Source: Tepidisphaeraceae bacterium (lineage in GTDB: Bacteria; Planctomycetota; Phycisphaerae; Tepidisphaerales; Tepidisphaeraceae). From it: a DNA stretch of 64,000 nt. The notes below the pieces were generated by a model. That model was not told where the DNA came from and made no database searches. It worked only from the letters and a program-made list of their open reading frames with translations. The DNA lies in contig DASYHQ010000026.1 in assembly GCA_035998445.1 (NCBI GenBank), forward strand, positions 124,001 to 188,000, in the 5' to 3' direction. Each line of letters starts with the position of its first letter. Within the stretch, counting starts at the first letter, position 1. Below are positions 16,832 to 25,154 of the stretch, one piece after another. A program made the position numbers and the translations under genes.

Positions 16832-17359
16832 ATGGCCGTCCGAGAATTTCTAGATAAGAATCGTAACGCCACTGTTATCGGGGCTTCTCTTTTGATCGTC
16901 TTGGGTCTAGGTGCGTCACTCTATCAGTTGAGAGGGGGCAGCACGACCAGTGATGCGTTCGAAGGAAACATGTTCTTCAGCGTTGACGATGGCAAAACTT
17001 GGTTTCCAGCCGACGCTAAGAACGTTCCGCCATTCGATCACGAAGGCAAGCCTGCAGTCCTTGCGCATGTTTTTGATTGCGGTGGCACTGAGTTCGTGGG
17101 CTATTTAGAACGCTATACGCCGCAAGCACGGGAGGTTGTAGTGGCTTCGCGCAACTTCGATGCCACTACCGCCGACGGCAGTTCCCCACCTGCATTTGCG
17201 GCCGCCCTGCCACGCGCGCAGACTGAAGGCCGGCAACTAAAACGGCCGGGTGAGAAGGATTGGACTTCAGGTTCGAACTTGCCGGCTATAAATCAGATCA
17301 TGCAGGTGAAATGCCCGGAGGGCAGTTCTGGATCGCCACAGGCAGTTGTTTCACGATAA
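16832..17359 (+). CDS. Membrane-anchored protein of unknown function
   Basis: 175 residues from the ATG at 16832, with AGGAG 7 bp upstream. The N-terminus is cytoplasmic and basic (MAVREFLDKNRNAT), followed by one transmembrane helix VIGASLLIVLGLGASLYQL and an exported domain of about 140 residues. NMFFSVDDGKTWFPADAKN recalls sialidase/BNR-like Asp-box wording (S-x-D-x-G-x-T-W), but there is only one copy, so no propeller can be built. PAVLAHVFDCGGTEFVGYLE contains the only recognisable cysteine pair partner region. Proteins of this size and layout commonly sit next to prepilin-like genes in planctomycetes; function unknown. Confidence 0.7.
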   Translation: MAVREFLDKNRNATVIGASLLIVLGLGASLYQLRGGSTTSDAFEGNMFFSVDDGKTWFPADAKNVPPFDHEGKPAVLAHVFDCGGTEFVGYLERYTPQAREVVVASRNFDATTADGSSPPAFAAALPRAQTEGRQLKRPGEKDWTSGSNLPAINQIMQVKCPEGSSGSPQAVVSR

Positions 17360-17463
17360 GGCTCACATTAGCCCTTTAGATATCCACACGACTGATCGTC
17401 GCATCAGATATCGTCCCGACGATCTTAGCACCCGAATACGCGGGTACTCCATCAGGATACGCT

Positions 17464-18627
17464 ATGACCTTATCGAAACATCTGCACCTTCTATCCGCTG
17501 CAGTTCTGCTTTCCACAACAGCAAGTTCGGCGCAGGTCAATCCCAAACCGCTACTGCGCGACTTCATCGGCATCAACGCCCACACGGTCCAGTTCGATCC
17601 CGAGCTTTACGCCCCGCTGTGCAAGCTGGTCCGCGATTACCACCCGTTCGACTGGGACGTGCGCGACGGCAACAGCGCTGATTTACGGGGCTTCCCGGTG
17701 GCGCAGCATATTGATTGGAAGGACACCTCCGGCAAGTTCCGCAGTTGGCATGCGCCGGTGAACTGGCACGAGTTGTACGCGTCGTGGCAGAAGCAGGGGT
17801 TTGAGATCGATGCGTGCATTCAGTTCGACGGCTTTACGCCGGACAAGTGGAAGGACATGCCAGCCGACGCGTATCGGTACGGGAAGGCGTTCGCGGAGTA
17901 CTTTGGACCGTCGGGGGCGAACAAGCTGGTGACGTCGGTCGAGATCGGCAACGAGCCGGCGGGGCAGAAGCGGTTCAGCCCAGAGCAGTACAAGGTCATC
18001 TTCGAAAACATGGCGCGCGGCGTGCGCGACGGGGACCCGAAGCTGCAGATCCTCACCTGCACCGTTGAGGCGGGCGAGCCCGACGGCTGGTCGATGCCGC
18101 TGGACCTGTTCAAGGATTCGTCCAACCTGTACGACGTCATCAACCTGCACAAGTACGCGCTCATGGAAGGCTGGCCGAGCTTCGAGCGCACCTATCCTGA
18201 GAACGCGACGGTGAACTATCGGGGGCAGCTGCAGAAGTCGATCGACTGGCGCGATGCGAACGCGCCGGGCAAGGAAGTGTGGGTCACCGAGTTCGGCTAC
18301 GACGCGTCCACCAAGGAACCGGCGGCCGACAACAGCAAGTGGAAGGACTCGACCGACCTGCAGCAGGCGCAGTGGATCGTGCGGTCGTTCCTGATGTTCT
18401 CGGAAATGAACCTCGACCGCGCCTACCTTTACTGGTTCAACGACAGCGACGCCCCCAGCTTCCACGCGGCGTCGGGCGTCACGCGCAACATGGAACCCAA
18501 GCCCAGCTACCACGCCATGCGGCACCTGTACCAAAGCCTCGGCGACTACCGCTTCGCAAAGGCTGTCGAGAAGGTGGACGACGATGTGTACGTGTTCGAG
18601 TACGCCCACGGGCAGGATCCGGATTAG
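17464..18627 (+). CDS. Secreted clan GH-A glycoside hydrolase, catalytic domain ended by an in-frame TAG
   Basis: 387 residues up to the stop. Signal peptide MTLSKHLHLLSAAVLLSTTA then SSAQ. A (beta/alpha)8 barrel follows: FIGINAHTVQFDPELYAPLC at the start, acid/base Glu in VEIGNEPAGQ near 164, nucleophile Glu in VWVTEFGYD near 276, and YLYWFNDSDAPSF late in the barrel, consistent with GH39/GH5-like enzymes of clan A. The barrel is complete. The stop TAG at 18625-18627 falls after YAHGQDPD, and the same frame continues for 66 sense codons with a matching C-terminal beta-sandwich (next entry). The encoded enzyme is therefore a truncated, sandwich-less form unless the TAG is read through or is a sequence error. 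Last of the LacI-prepilin-anchored protein gene run. Confidence 0.85.
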   Translation: MTLSKHLHLLSAAVLLSTTASSAQVNPKPLLRDFIGINAHTVQFDPELYAPLCKLVRDYHPFDWDVRDGNSADLRGFPVAQHIDWKDTSGKFRSWHAPVNWHELYASWQKQGFEIDACIQFDGFTPDKWKDMPADAYRYGKAFAEYFGPSGANKLVTSVEIGNEPAGQKRFSPEQYKVIFENMARGVRDGDPKLQILTCTVEAGEPDGWSMPLDLFKDSSNLYDVINLHKYALMEGWPSFERTYPENATVNYRGQLQKSIDWRDANAPGKEVWVTEFGYDASTKEPAADNSKWKDSTDLQQAQWIVRSFLMFSEMNLDRAYLYWFNDSDAPSFHAASGVTRNMEPKPSYHAMRHLYQSLGDYRFAKAVEKVDDDVYVFEYAHGQDPD

Positions 18628-18828
18628 CTCGTGTGGGTCGCGTGGTCGGCCACGGGAAGTGACCGGACGACCGATAAATCGCTGACGTTGCCCGGCCAGC
18701 TCGTGAAGGTCGAGCAGATGCCCACGACCGATCAACCCGCCGCCACCCCCGCGGTCGAACAGGCGGCCGATCGTTCGGTTCAGCTGAAATTGACGGAATC
18801 GCCGACCTACCTTTGGCTGAAGCGGTAA
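18628..18828 (+). pseudogene. C-terminal beta-sandwich of the upstream glycosidase, cut off by a TAG stop
   Basis: In the same frame as 17464-18627 and directly after its TAG, the sequence reads LVWVAWSATGSDRTTDKSLT, then LPGQLVKVEQMP, then a Pro/Ala linker, then LKLTESPTYLWLKR and TAA. This is the wording of the accessory beta-sandwich at the end of clan GH-A proteins (VWVAWS..TG.., ESPxYL). No start codon with a ribosome-binding site precedes it, so it is unlikely to be translated alone. The single base change and absence of other damage suggest a recent mutation, read-through or an assembly error. Confidence 0.8.
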
Positions 18829-19056
18829 TCGCTGATCGACGACGCGATCCGCACGACAACGTGACACGGGCGGTGGAAGCAGGCCGATTGGCTCGCAACC
18901 ATCGCCCGTTTTCATGCGCGAGTGCGACGCTGAACCAATCCGCTGATCGCTTCAGCCGGCGGCGCATCTGCCCGATGAATAAAGTGCCGTACAGCAGTTT
19001 TGTAACGCTGCGGCATATCAAAGGCACTTCTTGAAACGCGCCGCGGAGAAGTAGGA

Positions 19057-22000
19057 ATGACCACGGCTGGCCAGGTTGGCGGGGGAGCGATTGCGACCAG
19101 CGCCCAAGGTGCGGGCCAGCTCGGCATGGTCAGCGATCTGCAGGGCCTGCTGGATTCCGTCATCGCGCGCTCCACCGCCGGCATCTGCGCCGCCGAGGCG
19201 ATTCGCGATGCGGGTGGGACGATCATCGACTTCCGCTGGCTATTGGCCAACGACGCGGCGCTGCGCCTCATGGGGCTGCCGGGCCAGCACATTATCGGTC
19301 GCTGCGTGCTGGAGGTCATCCCGGGCCTGAAGGACTCGGGCCTGTTCGACAAATACGTCAACGTGGCCGACACCGGAACGCCCTACCGCGTACAACGGCG
19401 GTACGCTCATGACGGGCTGGACTTCGTCGCCGACATTTCCGCCACCCGGTTCGGCGATGGCATTGCCGTGACGTTCGCAGACATCACCGAACACAAGGTC
19501 GCGCAGCAGGCGCTAACTGAAAGCATCGAACGATTCGAACGCGTGCTGGCGACCGTGCAGGACGTGATCTACGTCATCGACGCCCAGGGCCGCTTCACCT
19601 CGCTCAGCGATGCGTTCGCGACCAGCACGGGCTGGACGTGCAGCGAATGGGTCGGGCAACCGTTCGCCAACCTGATTCACCCGACCGACCTGCCCTTCGT
19701 CGCCAGCCGCTTCGCCATCACGATGGGCGGCGAGTCGCCACCAGCGTTCGAGACGGGCATCCTCTGCAAGGATGGCTCGTACCGCACGTTTCAGGTCAGC
19801 ATCGCGCCATCGCGCGAACAGGGGCGCATCACCGGAGTGATCGGCGTCGGCCGCGATGTGACCGAACGTCGGGCCGAGGAAGCCGTGCGGGCGCGCTTGG
19901 CGGCGATCATCGAAAGCTCGGACGATGCGATCATCAGCGCGACGCTCGACGGCACGATTAACAGTTGGAACGCCGGCGCCGAACAGATCTTCGGTTACGC
20001 GGCTAAGGAGGCGGTCGGTCGCCCGCTGGACATCATCTGCCCGCCCGAGTTGAAGGCCGGCGCAGACCGCCTGCTGGAGCTGGTGCGACAGGGTCGGCGG
20101 GTTGCGCATCATGAGATCGACCGGTTGAAGAAGGGCAACGAGCGCATCTGCGTCTCGGTGTCCATCTCGCCCATTCGCGATGCGGCCGGCAACATCACCG
20201 GCATCTCGAAGATCGCGCGCGACGTTTCGACGCAGCGGCGCGCCGGTGACACGCTGCGATTCCAGAAAGCGCTGCTCGAAGCGCAGAGCGAGGTATCGAT
20301 CGAGGGCATTCTCGTCACCTCGCCGGGCGGGTCGATCGTCTCGTACAACCGACGGTTCGCCGAGCTGTGGAACCTATCAAGCGAAGTGCTGGCCAGCCGC
20401 TCCGACGACGACGCCCTTCGCGCCGTAAGCGGCCAGCTGGTGGACCCCGCGGCGTTCGCGGCGCGCGTTGCGCACCTCATGCGCAACCTTGACGAGCGCG
20501 GGCGCGACGAGATCCAGCTGCGCGATGGTCGCACGTTCGACCGGTACACCGCGCCGCTCTGCGATGGCGACGGGACGAGCTACGGGCGCATCTGGTACTT
20601 CCGCGACGTGAGCGAGCAAAAGCAGGCCGAGCGTGCGCTGGCCGAATCGGAACGGTTCGCGCGATCGGCGTTGGACGCGCTGACGTCGCACATCGCGATT
20701 CTGGACCAGCATGGCACGATCATCGCGGTGAACAGTGCCTGGCGGAAGTTCGGCGAAGATGCAGGCGACGGCGGCAATGGCAGGACCGGCGTGGGTGCCA
20801 ATTACCTTGACACGTGCGATCGATCCAGCCGAAGCGAAGACGATACTCCCGCCAGCGTCGCCCGCGGCCTGCGCGCCATCATCAGTGGCGAGCAGAGCAC
20901 GTTCACGATCGAGTACCCGTGCCACGCGCCGAACGAACGGCGGTGGTTCGCGATGCGCGCCTCGCGCTTCGCGGGCGATGGGCCGGTTCGCGTGGTGGTG
21001 GCGCACGACAACGTCACCGACCGCCGCACCGCCGAGGAACGACTACGCCACGATTCGCTGCATGACGCGTTGACCGGCCTGCCCAACCGCGCGATGTTCA
21101 ACGAGCGCATTGCGCAGGAGGCCGCCAAGGCCACTGGTGACGCGGGCGTGGGATTCGCCGTGCTCTTCTTGGATCTGGACCGGTTCAAGGTCATCAACGA
21201 CAGCCTCGGACACGCCGCCGGCGACCGGTTGCTGGTGACGATCTCCGAGCGGTTGCGACGCGTGCTGCAGGCAGCGACCCAAAGCCAGCCGCACGCCTCG
21301 TTCGAGGTCGCGCGGCTGGGCGGCGACGAGTTCACGGTGCTGCTGGCCGGCCTGCGCAGCGCGAGCGACGCGGCCCGCATCGCCGAGCAATTGCTGGCCG
21401 CGGTCGCGCATCCGGTGGACTACCAGGGGCAGGAGATGACGACGACCGCCAGCATTGGCATCGTGCTGGCCGACCGCGCGAACCCGCACCCGCGCGACCT
21501 CCTGCGCGACGCCGATGCCGCGATGTATAAGGCCAAGGCCGAGGGGAAGAACCGCTACGCGATCTTCGACGAGACGATGCACGCGCAGGCCATGCAGCGG
21601 CTAAGGGCCGAGAGCGAGTTGCGCCACGCGGTGTCGCGCAACGAGATGCAGCTTCACTATCAGCCCGTCGTCGCGCTGAGCACCGGCGCACTGGCCGGCT
21701 TCGAGGCGTTGCTGCGCTGGTCCAAGGACGGCGCCCTGATCAAACCGCTGGACTTCATCCCGATCGCCGAGGATACGGGTCTGATCGTGCCGATCGGACG
21801 CTGGGTGATCAGCGAGGCCGTGCGCCAGGCGGCGGTCTGGCGGGCGCAGCTGCCCAGTTCGGTCCCGTTGCGCGTCGCGGTGAACGTGTCGCGCCGGCAA
21901 CTGCAGGACCCGGGGCTCGTCGCGCACGTGCGTGCGCAACTGCAAACCCATGCGCTGGACCCGGCGGACCTGATGCTGGAGATCACCGAGAGCGTGATCA

Positions 22001-22380
22001 TGGACGACCGCATCAACGCCCGGGACATGCTCGACCAGCTGCGCGCCATCGGCGTGCGCGTGGCGGTGGACGACTTTGGCACTGGCTATTCCAGCCTGAG
22101 CTGCCTGCATAAGTTTCCGGTCGACCTGCTGAAGGTCGACCGCGCGTTCATCGCCAACCTCGACCGCCGGCGCGACGCCGCCGTGCTGCACGCGGTGATG
22201 GACCTGGCGCACAACCTCAGCATGACCGTGGTCGCCGAGGGCATCGAGAAGGCCGAGCAGGTCGCGTTCCTGCAGGCGGTCGGGTGCGATCTGGGGCAGG
22301 GCTTCCTCTTCGCCAAGCCCCTGTCGGCCGACGAGGCGACCGCCTACCTCAGGCAATCGCGCATCGCCACGGCCGCCTGA
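19057..22380 (+). CDS. Multi-PAS GGDEF-EAL protein (c-di-GMP turnover)
   Basis: 1107 residues, apparently cytoplasmic (no transmembrane run). Five PAS-type domains span about 25-655 (for example VQDVIYVIDAQGRFTSLSDA and DAIISATLDGTINSWNAGAE, each followed by PAC segments such as GVIGVGRDVTERRA). The GGDEF domain (about 665-840) has DALTGLPNRAMFNERI and an intact RLGGDEFTVLL. No RxxD inhibitory site is seen at the usual place before GGDEF. The EAL domain (about 855-1100) keeps GFEALLRW, EITESV, DDFGTGYSSL, KVDRAF and VVAEGIE, so phosphodiesterase residues are present. Either or both activities are possible. Effector candidates in the window include the PilZ protein at 4696. Convergent with the pyrophosphatase gene, 4 bp apart. 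Confidence 0.93.
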   Translation: MTTAGQVGGGAIATSAQGAGQLGMVSDLQGLLDSVIARSTAGICAAEAIRDAGGTIIDFRWLLANDAALRLMGLPGQHIIGRCVLEVIPGLKDSGLFDKYVNVADTGTPYRVQRRYAHDGLDFVADISATRFGDGIAVTFADITEHKVAQQALTESIERFERVLATVQDVIYVIDAQGRFTSLSDAFATSTGWTCSEWVGQPFANLIHPTDLPFVASRFAITMGGESPPAFETGILCKDGSYRTFQVSIAPSREQGRITGVIGVGRDVTERRAEEAVRARLAAIIESSDDAIISATLDGTINSWNAGAEQIFGYAAKEAVGRPLDIICPPELKAGADRLLELVRQGRRVAHHEIDRLKKGNERICVSVSISPIRDAAGNITGISKIARDVSTQRRAGDTLRFQKALLEAQSEVSIEGILVTSPGGSIVSYNRRFAELWNLSSEVLASRSDDDALRAVSGQLVDPAAFAARVAHLMRNLDERGRDEIQLRDGRTFDRYTAPLCDGDGTSYGRIWYFRDVSEQKQAERALAESERFARSALDALTSHIAILDQHGTIIAVNSAWRKFGEDAGDGGNGRTGVGANYLDTCDRSSRSEDDTPASVARGLRAIISGEQSTFTIEYPCHAPNERRWFAMRASRFAGDGPVRVVVAHDNVTDRRTAEERLRHDSLHDALTGLPNRAMFNERIAQEAAKATGDAGVGFAVLFLDLDRFKVINDSLGHAAGDRLLVTISERLRRVLQAATQSQPHASFEVARLGGDEFTVLLAGLRSASDAARIAEQLLAAVAHPVDYQGQEMTTTASIGIVLADRANPHPRDLLRDADAAMYKAKAEGKNRYAIFDETMHAQAMQRLRAESELRHAVSRNEMQLHYQPVVALSTGALAGFEALLRWSKDGALIKPLDFIPIAEDTGLIVPIGRWVISEAVRQAAVWRAQLPSSVPLRVAVNVSRRQLQDPGLVAHVRAQLQTHALDPADLMLEITESVIMDDRINARDMLDQLRAIGVRVAVDDFGTGYSSLSCLHKFPVDLLKVDRAFIANLDRRRDAAVLHAVMDLAHNLSMTVVAEGIEKAEQVAFLQAVGCDLGQGFLFAKPLSADEATAYLRQSRIATAA

Positions 22381-22384
22381 TGAA

Positions 22385-24913
22385 TCAGCCAACCTCGTCG
22401 GCGACGCTCTGGATTCGCATCCCGTAGAACGAGCGGTAGACGAAGATCAACGCCACAGCGAAGAACGCAACCGCGAGGATGTGCCGCAGGTCAGCGTGCC
22501 CATCTTTGCTGAGCTGCAGCGCCAGTTCCACCGCGAGCAAACCGAAGAGCGTGCTGAACTTGATGATTGGGTTGAGCGCGACCGAGCTGGTGTCCTTGAA
22601 CGGGTCGCCGACCGTGTCGCCGACGATCGAGGCATCATGCAACGGCGTGCCCTTGGCCCGCAGTTCGGTCTCGACGATCTTCTTGGCGTTGTCCCACGCG
22701 CCACCGGCGTTGGCCATGAAGATCGCCTGAAACAGGCCGACGATCGCCAGTCCGATCAGGAAGCCGATGAAGAAGTATTCCTCGATGAACGCGGTCGCCA
22801 GCGTCATGAAAAATATGGTAACGAAGATGTTAATCATCCCTTTTTGGGCATAAATAGTACAGATTTCAACGACCTTCTTGGAGTCTTCGGTGCTGGCCTT
22901 CGTCTCGCCATCGAGTTTCATCGTGCGCTTGATGTACTCGACGGCGCGGTACGCGCCGGTGATGACCGCCTGACAGCTGGCGCCGCTGAACCACATCACG
23001 ACCGCGGCCCCCATGATGATGCCCAGCAGGAACGGCGCGTGCAGGATCGACAGCTTGGCGATGTTCTCGGTGACCGTCAGGCCGTCGGTCAGGATCATGA
23101 TGAGCGAGAAGATCATCGTCGTGGCGCCCACGACGGCGGTGCCGATGAGCACGGGTTTTGCGGTGGCCTTGAACGTGTTGCCGGCACCGTCGTTCTCTTC
23201 CAGCAGCGTCTTGGCGGCGACGAAGTCGGCATCGGCGATGCCGAAGTTCTGCTGCAGGTCGGTCCGGATGTTCGGCTGTTCCTCAATCAGCGAAAGTTCG
23301 TAGACGCTTTGGGCGTTGTCGGTCACCGGGCCGTAACTGTCGACCGCGATCGTGACCGGCCCCATGCCCAGGAAGCCAAACGCCACCAGGCCAAACGCAA
23401 AGATCGCCTCGGCCGGCATGATCGACGCCAACCCTGTGTCTCTGCCACCGATCTGGCTGATGCCGTACGCGATCGCCATCAACCCGCCAATCGTGATGCC
23501 CCCCACCCAGAACGCGCTGAAGTTGCCCGATGACAGCCCCGACAGAATGTTGAGCGACGCCCCACCCTCCCGCGATGCCGTCACCACTTCCCGCACGTGC
23601 CGCGAGTGGACGGACGTGAAGACCTTCGTCACCTCAGGGATAATCGCCCCGGCCAGCGTGCCGCAGGTGATGATCGTCGCCAGCAGCCACCACAGGTCGG
23701 TATTGACGGTGCCATCGCGCATCGTGATCTCGTGGATCAAAAAGTACGAAGCGATGTACGTCGCCGCGATCGACAGGATCGAGGCGATCCACACCAGCGT
23801 CGTCAGCGGCACCTCGTAGTTGAAACTGCGCACGTTGGCGAAGCGCGACTTGGCGATGGCCTCGTTGACGAAGTAGGCCAGCCCCGACGTGATGACCATC
23901 AGCAGGCGCATCGCGAAGATCCAGACGAGCAACTGCACCTGAACCACCGGGCTGGCGATCGCCAGCAGGATGAATGCGATCAGCGCCACGCCGGTCACAC
24001 CGTACGTTTCGAACCCGTCGGCCGATGGGCCGACCGAGTCGCCCGCGTTGTCGCCCACGCAGTCGGCGATCACGCCGGGGTTGCGGGCGTCGTCCTCCTT
24101 GATCTTGAAGACGATCTTCATCAGGTCGGCGCCGATGTCGGCGATCTTCGTAAAGATGCCGCCGGCCACGCGCAGCGCCGCGGCGCCGAGCGATTCACCG
24201 ATCGCAAAGCCGATGAAGCAGGCGCCGGCAAGGTTCGGTGGCACGAACAGCAGGATGCAGAGCATCAGGAACAGCTCGACGCTGATCAGCACCATGCCGA
24301 TCGACATGCCGGCCTTCAGCGGGATCGCGTAGCACGGATACCCGTACCCGCGGAGCGACGCATGCGCGGTGCGGCTGTTGGCGAACGTATTAACGCGAAT
24401 GCCGAACCACGCGACCGCGGTCGAACCGGCCATGCCGATCAGGCTGAACGCGACGATCATCGCCACGCTGCCCATTGGGTAGCCCGCGGTCATCTGCGCC
24501 ACACCATCCAGGATCACGCCAGTCGGGTACTCGGCGAGAAAACCGAAGTAAGCGACCACCGCGATCGTCATCAGCGCCCACAGCCCCATCAGGAACCGGC
24601 CCTGGGTGAACAGGTACGTTTTGCACGTCTCGTAGATTAGCTCCGACACCTCCAGCATCGTGCGGTGCGCGGGCATGCGCTTCAGCTGCGCGCAGATCAT
24701 CAAGCCAAACAGCAGCCCAAGCAGCGGGATGAACATGCCCGCCAGGAGCAGTGTGTGACCGCTAAGGCCGAAGAAATCCACGGCGTTGGCATCGCTTAAT
24801 TCGGCTGGGATGTGAAGGTCTGCCTCACTGGCAGCTGCGATGGACGGAACGAGCAGCGACGACGCAACAACGACAAGCGGTACGGCCCGCCTGGAAAGGG
24901 TTGCTACCTGCAT
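22385..24913 (-). CDS. hppA: Membrane-bound ion-translocating pyrophosphatase, divergent clade
   Basis: 842 residues, about 16 membrane helices. It couples pyrophosphate hydrolysis to cation export across the cytoplasmic membrane. Substrate-binding motifs are present: EDDARNPGVIADCVGDNAGD near 275-295, GPSADGFETYGV, and the C-terminal NAGGAWDNAKK and GDTVGDPFKDTSS. Around the K+-dependence position the sequence reads GNTFKATAKP, with Lys rather than the Ala of K+-dependent enzymes, so K+ independence is expected. KIVFKIKEDD in place of KVEAGIPEDD, and SFEVPLT-type loops, place it with the divergent clade known from Chlorobium, described as Na+-regulated H+ pumps. The clade call is by motif memory. 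GGAG lies 11 bp before the ATG. Confidence 0.93.
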   Translation of the reverse strand: MQVATLSRRAVPLVVVASSLLVPSIAAASEADLHIPAELSDANAVDFFGLSGHTLLLAGMFIPLLGLLFGLMICAQLKRMPAHRTMLEVSELIYETCKTYLFTQGRFLMGLWALMTIAVVAYFGFLAEYPTGVILDGVAQMTAGYPMGSVAMIVAFSLIGMAGSTAVAWFGIRVNTFANSRTAHASLRGYGYPCYAIPLKAGMSIGMVLISVELFLMLCILLFVPPNLAGACFIGFAIGESLGAAALRVAGGIFTKIADIGADLMKIVFKIKEDDARNPGVIADCVGDNAGDSVGPSADGFETYGVTGVALIAFILLAIASPVVQVQLLVWIFAMRLLMVITSGLAYFVNEAIAKSRFANVRSFNYEVPLTTLVWIASILSIAATYIASYFLIHEITMRDGTVNTDLWWLLATIITCGTLAGAIIPEVTKVFTSVHSRHVREVVTASREGGASLNILSGLSSGNFSAFWVGGITIGGLMAIAYGISQIGGRDTGLASIMPAEAIFAFGLVAFGFLGMGPVTIAVDSYGPVTDNAQSVYELSLIEEQPNIRTDLQQNFGIADADFVAAKTLLEENDGAGNTFKATAKPVLIGTAVVGATTMIFSLIMILTDGLTVTENIAKLSILHAPFLLGIIMGAAVVMWFSGASCQAVITGAYRAVEYIKRTMKLDGETKASTEDSKKVVEICTIYAQKGMINIFVTIFFMTLATAFIEEYFFIGFLIGLAIVGLFQAIFMANAGGAWDNAKKIVETELRAKGTPLHDASIVGDTVGDPFKDTSSVALNPIIKFSTLFGLLAVELALQLSKDGHADLRHILAVAFFAVALIFVYRSFYGMRIQSVADEVG

Positions 24914-25154
24914 AGGATTTTCCGCTCCAGAGATGATTAAAGGCGAGCGGCACGACCGGAATGTCCCCGATCACCGAGACCGCCGCGCCCGTTTCCTTGT
25001 GCGGCATCATAACACCCGCGCGGGTCCTGCCCAATCCTGATAATTCGGTCTGACAATCTCGATTGGTCCGACCGCCTCCCCACAGGGAGGAGGCTCCTCG
25101 CTTCATACGTGCGCGTTGCGCGCTCGTGGCGCTGCCGGCGCACGCGCGCGGTTA

